NCBI GenBank assembly: GCA_943737045.1
Contig: CALSFV010000025.1
Coordinates: 248,001-312,000 of the forward strand
Length of the DNA: 64,000 bases
Source of the DNA: Parapristionchus giblindavisi
Taxonomy: Eukaryota; Nematoda; Chromadorea; Rhabditida; Diplogasteridae
Direction of reading: 5' to 3'
The position numbers were made by a program, and so were the translations under genes. The notes under the pieces are model-generated. The model saw only the letters and a list, made by a program, of their open reading frames with translations, did no database searches and had not been told where the DNA came from. Shown here piece after piece: positions 55,354 to 64,000 of the stretch. Within the stretch, counting starts at the first letter, position 1. Each line of letters starts with the position of its first letter.

Positions 55354-56603
55354 ATGTATCGTCTTCTAGTCCTTCTATCTCTTCCCGTCTTTGCTTCCGC
55401 AGCAGCTTGCGAGGCTGATCTAGGTATGTTTGCATTAGTTTAAATTTTTTGACTCGATCATGCGGTAAAGAGATTAGGCCCCTTGAATAACGGGTTTTAC
55501 CTTCACTTTTTTACCTTTACTTTAAATATACTGATCATTTCAATATTAAGCATGTATGACGGATGCTGATTGTGATGGTGGTGCAGTTGATTCTTGTGTC
55601 GCCGATCCTACAAACGATCCTATGGGTTGTTGTCCTGAGCCAACCACTGTAGCTGCAGATACTACTACGACAACAGTTGCAACTGTTACTGTTACTAGTG
55701 AGCGATTTTATCCTTATATTATATTAATATAGCCAATGAGTATGTATATAGTCATTGGAATATTGGCTTTTTGACTCCACAACTACCACTTGTGAGCGAT
55801 TTTATCCTTATATTATATTAATATAGCCAATGAGTATGTATATAGTCATTGGAATATTGGCTTTTTGACTCCACAACTACCACTTGTGAGCGATTTTATC
55901 CTTAGTAATATAAATACAACTAATGAGTAGATAGTCAATGAAATATTGGGCTTTTAGACTCCACAACTACGACTTGCGTCGATCTTTTGAATCCCGTCAC
56001 TGGAGTTTCGGATTGTCCGGCTCGCGCAAGTCTTTGCAATGACTCTACGTACTACGACGGTACAAATTATATTATAATAAAATACATTACCGGTACATAT
56101 TATTGACCGAAATTGTTTTTTTTTGCAGTAATGACTCAGCAATGCCCACTTACATGCGGACGTTGTTCAACCACTAATTCAACTTCTTCCGGTAATTTTG
56201 CTATCAACCATCAAAAAATTATCAAAAATAACAAAAAAAATATTGATTACATTTTCCAGGTTGTGTTGACCTCACTAACGCCAATACTGGAATATCGGAC
56301 TGCGCTGCAAGAAAGTAAGTAATGATGAACATTTTATCCTTCAATTCATTAAAGGGACTGAGACCTTTGTCAGCGGTCTCTTCAAAGGTCTACGCTCTTT
56401 CGTTCTTTGAGAACAGAGGAATAGTGTGCCCAATGAAGAGACCATTGAGAGAGGGTCACTCTCCCTTTAACTCAATAACCACTATAAGACATAACAACTC
56501 AATGAATTTATCATATTGAAGGGCTTACTGCAATAACACAATCTATCAACCACTCATGAAGATCCAGTGTCCAGCTACTTGTGGCTTCTGCACTTCTGGT
56601 TGA
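55354..56603 (+). CDS. Secreted double-ShKT-domain protein, copy 2 (172 aa)
   Basis: Exons 55354-55423, 55551-55697, 55958-56059, 56129-56191, 56260-56314 and 56522-56603. The encoded protein is identical to copy 1; the only exon differences I see are silent (two Ala codons in the signal peptide). Intron 3 has one extra T. Same domain plan: signal peptide, Cys-rich segment, Thr-rich linker, two ShKT domains. The upstream 130 bp matches copy 3 and the fourth copy's promoter more closely than copy 1, so promoters of 2-4 group together while gene bodies of 1 and 2 group together. Confidence 0.85.
56353..56466. mobile_element. TTAA-flanked MITE (T1) in ShKT gene 2, intron 5
   Basis: Same element as 50296-50409 at the same position. 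Confidence 0.82.
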
Positions 56604-57216
56604 TAACAACAACTTCCTAATAATTTTGTATTGTATTGTAATAATATGCTTATGTTTTTCCATTTCTTGATAAATATGATTAATTACATTATTTGTTCAA
56701 TAGAGAAAAGTGAGTAAACACAGGGTAAAGAAAAAGACTTATTGGACTTCAATCGTTGACATTTTGCGTAAAGAACTAGAAAACAAAAACTAGAATTTTA
56801 TAGATTCTCAATGAAAGCCATTTCAATAAATGCCAGCACCTTTAAAGAAATACACGGTATCTAACTATACACTTTGTCCAAAGACTCCCATTTTGCTTGT
56901 GTTCATGAGTCGATCGCGCCGTTTTACACTGAAAACGATAGTAAACGCACATTCGCATATGCGGTTTCCGAATTGGATGAAACGTGGCGAGAAGATGGGT
57001 ACGATTTTCGAACTCAACATGGTCGTTTTACCCTTACTTGATGTGAAACTCATTGAAACAGTGTTCATGGAAAAAAGTTAGTTCACGATTGACGGTCATT
57101 CTATGGGACCTCTGTCACTCACTAGGCGTTAATGCAGGGAGAGCGAGAATGTATCTAGAGAAAAATGGCAAAAATTGCTGGACACAATTAGGAGATGATT
57201 TCTTTTGCTGATCCTT

Positions 57217-57297
57217 CTGGGGGGATTGAACTTCCCTGTCGACCAACCGATCCGGTTGATTGTCCAAGCTCTTATCCACTAGACCATGGGTCCCTAT
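57217..57297 (-). pseudogene. tRNA-like unit in array unit 2
   Basis: Identical to 51160-51240. Confidence 0.5.
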
Positions 57298-57936
57298 TAC
57301 CTCATATATCAAAGGATCTAGATATACTCACTCGCACTCGCTCTTATGTACCGATGCATGGCTCCGCCCATTTTTGGTAATCTCTATTTATATAGCGATG
57401 ATGACTCCGCCCCTTTAAGTTTGCGGGCTTGGACACCGATTTCAAACATTAGCAACCCCAAATTCTTTATTATTTCGGGAAATCGGATCCAAGTATAGAG
57501 CTGCTAGACCGGTTAAGCAGCATAAATATAGTTGATCATCATGCATGGTGGAGATGTGGTTCTGATGACAGAGATGATGGAGCGAAGATCATCCTGCAGA
57601 ACGATATATTATCACTTATCCGATTTCACCATCGGTACCATTTTGTACAAGCACAGGACTGTACCAATATTGAATGTATTGAATGGTAAAGAATTTGTGG
57701 CAAATATATCACAACCGTTAAAAATTCAGATTAATTTCGGTTTTATAGTAAAATGGCTATACAGATATGAGAAAATAGTTTCCTAAAAGAAACAATATCG
57801 CGGATTGACAAACGTTGCGAAACTATGTTATTGCAGTAAGAGCTTTTTGATCCACGATAATGTTTATGACCATGTAATATACAAATGAAGCCTGAATTGA
57901 GGTGCAGCTACCGTACCTTTGCTCGAGTGATATTAG

Positions 57937-58587
57937 TCACTCCTTCAGACGCTGGTAGAGTTGATCTTCAAAGATGTTGACGTCGGCAGTGTCTTCTGAC
58001 ATGGCCATCAATGATGCTGATCCTGAAGTTCAACGATTTCACTATGTCATTTGCCTTTGTCAGTATTGATCGGAGATGGATCTCTTAATCGATCAATAAT
58101 GGTACATTTACCAAATGAAAGTGAATTATATTCTAACTAGGACTAAAAGAGCTAGACCAAATTGCTCCTAATAATTTGGAGTAACAGCATCGTGGATTTC
58201 CATAAAAAGTTTGCTACTGATGTAACCAGAGAAATTTCATCCACGATGATGTTTATGACCAAATAAAGAAGATTCTTGAATAATGGTGCAAATACCGTAC
58301 CTTTGGTCAAATGTTGGCTGCCTTTCTGTCCTTTATCGAACTGCCCTCCAACATGTGCACCACGTCAGCAGCAAAGGAGTGCGTCGGCAGCGTTACGGTT
58401 TTATGAAAAAAGCAAATTGAATACGACGTGATACCATCGCCAATTACATTATACGTACCGTGTGAAGCTGAAATGGCTGCCTATAGCATAAGGCAGTAAC
58501 CTTCAGTCGTCCTCGACTCCATCATGATGTACGTCTCCAATCGAATCGGCTCGTAGTTGGTGACCATGCTCGACTACTCCATCTGTA
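57937..58587 (-). pseudogene. Pair of homologous exon-like blocks, array unit 2
   Basis: Copy of 51880-52530 with almost no change. Confidence 0.35.
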
Positions 58588-60341
58588 ATGGATTTGAAGT
58601 GATTTCAAATCGATTTCCAAGCAATTTTGGCGAAATCACAGAATAAACAGTAGAGGATAGAGTCAGTCACGGTTTCCTATCAGTGATTAGTTGAACACTT
58701 TTCGGGAGAAGTGAACTTGAACTAGTCACTGATAAGTCTAGACATAAGTAAATATGGCAAGGTTGAGATAGTTAGTGAGAGAAAGAGAAAATGTGAAGAG
58801 AGAGTGTGCGGATGAGAGAGACCATAGTCTGATCTCACTCATAAACATGTACTTAGGAAGTGGCTAATCGATATGACCAAATTTCATAGGAATAGGTAGG
58901 AATACGGCAGATTTAAATTGATTACAACGGCTCTCCAAGCTAAAAGTGAATGGCCTATAGTCGAACTATCTTATAACACGGCTTATAAGCAAAGAAAGAA
59001 GCTGAAACTGATTGAACTAAAAGCGGAGAATCACAAATTTCGAATATAGTCAAGAAAAGCTTGAGAACAAAAGAGAAAGTTCAAAGATCAAGTGTAAAAT
59101 GGGACTAACGATGATGAAGAAGAAACAACAATAATGATATGCAAATGAACAGCGAAAATTCTAAGATAGGTTATACATCCGATAAACAAGATAACGATAG
59201 AGGGAGGGAGAGAGGGAGACGAAGATAGGCATATAGTGATACAAGAGTCTGAACACTTTTTCAATTAATAAGAAGAAGCAGAAGAAAACGAAAATGACAG
59301 AAACAATAGCATAGTGAAAAAAGGCGGGAAAGACACCGAGGATAGATTGGACCGATTAGTAAACAGTGGTGGATCATGTCTTTCCTCCTCTGACCTCTCT
59401 CGCACTCTCTCATATCTACACAGTCTCAAAGAATGATCACTCATGGCGTGGGAGAAATTCGTGGATAGAACATGCTAGAGAAGGAGGGAAATGGTGAGAG
59501 AAGACGCGAATGGAGAGAGACAGCAAACAGGAGTATTTCTTGGCACAGTGCCACAACATACTATGGCATCATATATATCATATCATCATATAGAATGCTA
59601 ACTTTGTGATTGATTCGCAGTGAAGCATAATAGATATTTTACTTCAACAAACAGGTTTGTCTAGGAAAATATATCATTATGTACCGTATTTTCTTGATAA
59701 ACGAAGACAATTAATATTATTATTACTGTGATTTGCCTTTTAATTGTTTTTTCTCATTAATACAAATTTTGTTTCAATTTCTTTAGTCATTAAAAGAACT
59801 TTATATCAGGGAAACTCATGACTAATTGCAAGGCTTTGAGAATCGAAAAATATTCATACGCAAGGAAAATAAATAATGCGTACAAATGCGCCCCGCATCA
59901 GTTTCTTCATTTTTGTATTGTATTTTTTGGTTTGGTCGGTCGATAAGTATTGATTATGCTTAATTTATCGATTGCGTATTTCAATCAAATGCAATGAGAA
60001 GGATGAACCAGTGTTCTGAAGCACAGAAAACTGTCCACTTCTCGCAACTGCTTTTCGCAAATTTCATTGTTCAAGTCCGGTTTACAAATCTGCAAGCATC
60101 TTGAAAATGTCTCGACATTCTGTTCTCGAAACTGGCGTCGTTGAATCAATTTTTCACCATAAAATCACTATGAATCCACAATACAATTCTAGCCTACGTT
60201 TTCTGTTCCAATGACTTTGAAAAAGGATGCCGATTCCGGCTGGTGCAATACAACAACAAAGAGACTACACTAAAGTGCATGCCTGCTGTATACACACACT
60301 ACGAGATCATGAAGACAATGTAACAATTTCGATGATTATGG

Positions 60342-60348
60342 TATAAAA
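60342..60348 (+). promoter_or_regulatory. TATA box of ShKT gene 3
   Basis: TATAAAAGCGG, 48 bp before the ATG. Confidence 0.7.
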
Positions 60349-60395
60349 GCGGCCATGGATTGCCATATATCATTGAGTTCACTCAAGCGCCTACT

Positions 60396-61552
60396 ATGTA
60401 TCGTCTTCTAGTCCTTCTATCTCTTCCCGTCTTTGCTTCCGCAGCAGCTTGCGAGGCTGATCTAGGTATGTTTGCATTAGTTTAAATTTTTTGACTCGAT
60501 CATGCGGTAAAGAGATTAGGCCCCTTGAATAACGGGTTTTATCTTCACTTTTTTACCTTTACTTTACATATATTCATCAAATCAATATTAAGCATGTATG
60601 ACGGATGCTGATTGTGATGGTGGTGCAGTTGATTCCTGTGTCGCCGATCCTACAAACGATCCTATGGGTTGTTGTCCTGAGCCAACCACTGTAGCTGCAG
60701 ATACTACTACGACCACAGTTGCAACTGTTACTGTTACTAGTGAGCGATTTTATCCTTATATTATATTAATATAGCCAATGAGTATGTATATAGTCATTGG
60801 AATATTGGCTTTTTGACTCCACAACTACCACTTGTGAGCGATTTTATCCTTAGTAAGATAAATACAACTAATGAGTAGATAGTCAATGAAATATTGGGCT
60901 TTTAGACTCCAAAACTACGACTTGCGTCGATCTTTTGAATCCCATCACTGGAGTTTCGGATTGTCCGGCTCGCGCAAGTCTTTGCAATGACTCTACGTAC
61001 TATGACGGTACAAATTATATTATAATAAAATACATTACCGGTACATATTATTGACCGAAATTGTTTTTTTTTGCAGTAATGACTCAGCAATGCCCACTTA
61101 CATGCGGACGTTGTTCAACCACTAATTCAACTTCTTCCGGTAATTTTGCTATCAACCATCAAAAAATTATCAAAAATAACAAAAAAAAATATTGATTACA
61201 TTTTCCAGGTTGTGTTGACCTCACTAACGCCAATACTGGAATATCGGACTGCGCTGCAAGAAAGTAAGTAATGATGAACATTTTATCCTTCAATTCATTA
61301 AAGGGACTGAGACCTTTGTCAGCGGTCTCTTCAAAGATCTACGCTCTTTCGTTCTTTGAGAACAGAGAAATAGTGTGCCCAATGAAGAGACCATTGAGAG
61401 AGGGTCACTCTCCATTTAACTCAATAACCACTATAAGACATAACAACTCAATGAATTTATCATATTGAAGGGCTTACTGCAATAACACAATCTATCAACC
61501 ACTCATGAAGATCCAGTGTCCAGCTACTTGTGGATTCTGCACTTCTGGTTGA
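60396..61552 (+). CDS. Secreted double-ShKT-domain protein, copy 3 (172 aa)
   Basis: Exons 60396-60465, 60593-60739, 60906-61007, 61077-61139, 61209-61263 and 61471-61552. The protein differs from copies 1 and 2 by two conservative or linker changes I can see (Thr75 to Lys in the Thr-rich linker, Val86 to Ile in the first ShKT domain); other exon changes are silent. All twelve ShKT cysteines are kept. Intron 2 has one 94-bp unit fewer. The excess of silent change suggests purifying selection (inference from a handful of sites). Confidence 0.85.
61302..61415. mobile_element. TTAA-flanked MITE (T1) in ShKT gene 3, intron 5
   Basis: Same position as in copies 1 and 2, with a few substitutions (right end TCCAT instead of TCCCT). 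Confidence 0.8.
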
Positions 61553-62107
61553 TAACAACAACTTCTTAATAATGTTGTATTGTACCGATATATTAATAAT
61601 ATATTCTCATGCTTTTCCATTTCTTGATAAATGTGATTAATTAAAGTATTTGGAAGTTCAATATAGAAGAGTGAGTAAACACATTCTTCGTAATGATACA
61701 CAGTGTAGTGTAAAGAAAGAGATTTATTGGATTTCAATAATTGCCATTTTTGCATAAAGAACTAGAAATTATTAGAGTCTCAATGAAAGCCATTTCAATA
61801 AATGCCAGCACCTTTAAAGAAATACACGGTATCTAACTATACACTTTGTCCAAAGACTCCCATTTTGCTTGTCTTCATGAGCTGATCGCGCCATTAACCC
61901 ACTGAAAACGATAGTAAACGCACATTCGCATACGCGGTTTCCGCGTTGGATGAAACGGTCCGAGAAGAAGAGTACGATTTTTGAACTCAGCATGGTCGTT
62001 TTACCCTTACTTGATATAAAACTCAAGTAAACAGTGTTCGTGAAAAAAAAGTTAGTTCACGATTGACGGTCATTCTATGTGACCTTTGGCACACAACTAG
62101 ACGTTAA

Positions 62108-62471
62108 AGAAGGGGACCCACGAGTTTTTTCGTGACTAAACTGGTCTGGCAGAACTATAGATCACATCTCCCTGAACGCAAAAACAATTTTCTCTAAAAT
62201 TTTATATGCCCGGAATGTCGTAATCCGAGCTTAAAGTTCATTGATCCCCCAGGGAAAGGCGCGAGTTTTTGAATTCGAAGGACAAATGTATAGAAAATTG
62301 CAAACGGGAATCGAACCCGCGTGGCGCGGTTACAAGCACTGACTACTAGCCAATGAGCTACATGCGCTAGGTTCTAACTCTCTCAATTCTAATAGAAAAC
62401 ATATGGCCACTTCCTGTGTCCCACTGTTCTTCTTGACAAGAGCACATCACTAAACTCCTGGGCCCCCTTCT
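62108..62471. mobile_element. tRNA-carrying TTAA element (family M, copy 2), unit-3-specific
   Basis: 364 bp between TTAA at 62104-62107 and 62472-62475. Ends AGAAGGGGACCCACGAGT and ACTCCTGGGCCCCCTTCT. Units 1 and 2 read cgttaatgcaggg straight through this point (51070 and 57127), the empty site. Carries a tRNA-like unit on the minus strand. Confidence 0.92.
62298..62367 (-). pseudogene. tRNA-like unit inside element M copy 2
   Basis: Minus strand: A box TGTAGCTCATTGG, B box GGGTTCGATTCCC with a good T stem, and a ttgtaac loop in the anticodon position (TGT would read Thr). The anticodon stem and acceptor do not close well, so a normal tRNA is unlikely. Confidence 0.6.
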
Positions 62472-62559
62472 TTAACGCAGGGAGAGCGAGAATCCATCTA
62501 GTGAAAAATGGCAAAAAGGATTGGCCACAATTGGGAGATGATTTCTTTTGCTGATCCTT

Positions 62560-62640
62560 TTCGGGGGATCGAACTTTCCTGCCGACCAACCGATCCGGAT
62601 GATTGCCCGAGCTCTTATCAACTAGACCATGGGTCCCATA
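62560..62640 (-). pseudogene. tRNA-like unit in array unit 3
   Basis: Third copy of 51160-51240 with A box GGTCTAGTTGATAAGAGC and the intact B box AGTTCGATCCC. Confidence 0.5.
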
Positions 62641-63269
62641 CATTCATGTGGCAAAGGATCTAGATATACTCTCTCGCACCCACTATTATGTATCGATGCA
62701 TGGCTCCGCCCATTTTTGTTAAGCTCTATTTATATAGCGATGCTGACTCCGCCCTTTAAAGTTCGCGGGCTTGGACACCAGTTTCAAACATTAACAACCC
62801 CAACTTCTTTATTATTTCGGAAAATGAAATACAAGGAAAGAGCTGCTAGACTGCTAGACCGGTTAAGCAGCAAAAATAGAGTTGATCATCATGCTTGGCG
62901 GAGATATGGTTCTGATGACAAAGATGATGGAGCGAAGATCACACCCTGAAGAACGATATATTACCACTTATCCAACGATTTCGACATTGTCACCATTTTG
63001 TATATGCACAGGACACTACCAATATTGAATATATTGAATGGTAATGAATTTTGTGAAAAATATATCTCCTACATCAAAAATTTCAGTTATGGTTGAAGTC
63101 CACTTTAAGTAGTACTAAAAGGTCTACTACAGATATGAGAAAATAGTTTCCTAGGAGAAACAACATCGCGGATTGATAAACGTTGTGAAAATATGATAAT
63201 GCAGTGATTGCTTTTTGGTTCATGATAATGTTGATGATCATGTGATATACAAATGAAGTCTGAATTGAG

Positions 63270-63590
63270 GTGTGTTCTAAATTTATGATTCTCCCCTATG
63301 TTAAGTAGACTTAAAGTTTTGAAATACCAGAGAAAGCGCCCCGCAGCGGCGCTCAGCAGACCACGCATACAAAACATTACTGTATAATTATGACCACTAA
63401 TAGTTCGGCCGATCCTCTCTGATAGCAGGTGATAGAATGATAATTTGATCTAATGCACAAGTTTCCAATAATTCTTTTTTCAGTTGTTAACAAGATTAAT
63501 CGAAGAAAACAAAGACAATCTCAAAACGATAATTTATGTCGATTATTCTAATTACGGTTATATTTAAAAGGAAAGCTTAATTCAATTCTT
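63270..63590. other. Novel junction segment in array unit 3
   Basis: Unit 3 follows units 1-2 until about 63270, then runs through about 320 bp not found in the others, then resumes at the point equivalent to about 59905. The exon-like pair and the AG-rich spacer are thus missing from unit 3. Confidence 0.7.
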
Positions 63591-63954
63591 CATTTTTGTA
63601 TTGTATTTTTTGGTTTGATCGGTCGATAAGTATTGATTCAGCGTAATTTATCGATTGCGTCTTTCAATCAATTGCAAAGAAAAGAATGAACCAGTGTTTT
63701 GAAGCACAGAAAACTGTCCACTTCTCGCATGCTTTTCGCAACTGCTATTCGCAAATTTCATTGTTCAAGTCCGGTTTACAAATCTGCAAGCATCTTGAAA
63801 ATGTCTCGATATTCTGTTCTCGAAACTGGCGTCGTTAATTAAATTTTTCACCATAAAATCACTATGAATCCACAATACAATTCTAGCCTACGTTTTCTGT
63901 TCCAATGACTTTGAAAAAGGATGCCGATTCCGGCTGGTGCAATACAACAACAAA

Positions 63955-64000
63955 GAGACTACACTAAAGTGCATGCCTGCTGTATACACACACTACGGGC
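63955..64000 (+). promoter_or_regulatory. Start of a fourth ShKT promoter, cut by the window end
   Basis: gagactacactaaagtgcat and the following 26 bases match the region 135 bp upstream of genes 2 and 3, predicting a fourth start codon about 90 bp beyond the window. Confidence 0.85.

Overview
The window looks like nuclear DNA of a free-living nematode (inference). It is AT-rich. Genes are split by short introns with gta/gtg donors and a tttcag-type acceptor. Gene families fit a nematode: a secreted double-ShKT protein, a C/EBP-like bZIP, a retinol-dehydrogenase-like SDR, and mariner and Tc1 transposons. I see no bacterial operons, CRISPR array or phage. Real coding exons are short, so most long uninterrupted frames are shadows; genes were rebuilt from splice sites, phase and reading frame.

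Layout. 1-5 kb: a three-exon gene for a 62-residue Gly/Ser protein with a TATA box, then sequence without a recognised gene and a LINE remnant (5.1-5.5 kb). 6.9 kb: an intact tRNA-Gly(TCC). 8-12.3 kb: a duplicated segment, then an eight-exon C/EBP-like bZIP gene with all introns in phase 0. 12.9-18.4 kb: a broken mariner and a Tc1-like element folded into a giant hairpin. 18.4-27.4 kb: a field of nested palindromes, including a 3.7-kb structure whose loop is a deleted LINE. 27.9-35.2 kb: three plus-strand genes (a two-TM protein, an SDR of 331 aa, a small Lys-rich protein). 36.9-40.0 kb: a tRNA-carrying TIR element, then a minus-strand seven-exon gene ending in about twenty 14-residue coiled-coil repeats. 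40-49 kb: stacked non-autonomous TIR elements, including a 2.3-kb composite. 49.1-64.0 kb: a tandem array of three complete double-ShKT genes plus the promoter of a fourth cut by the window end.

The main theme is non-autonomous inverted-repeat elements. They occupy much of the window and many introns, while the splice sites and frames of the host genes stay intact. The tandem array acts as a natural control: a 1,012-bp palindrome is present in unit 1 and absent from unit 2, and a 364-bp element flanked by TTAA is present in unit 3 and absent from units 1 and 2. That second element belongs to a family with three members here (28.4, 36.9 and 62.1 kb), each carrying a tRNA-like Pol III promoter unit. 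An unrelated foldback family (11.3 and 46.9 kb) also carries tRNA-like units, one per arm. TIR elements that transport tRNA-like genes are the best candidate here for something poorly described.

Coordinates are good to the base where I state splice sites. They are approximate for decayed repeats.
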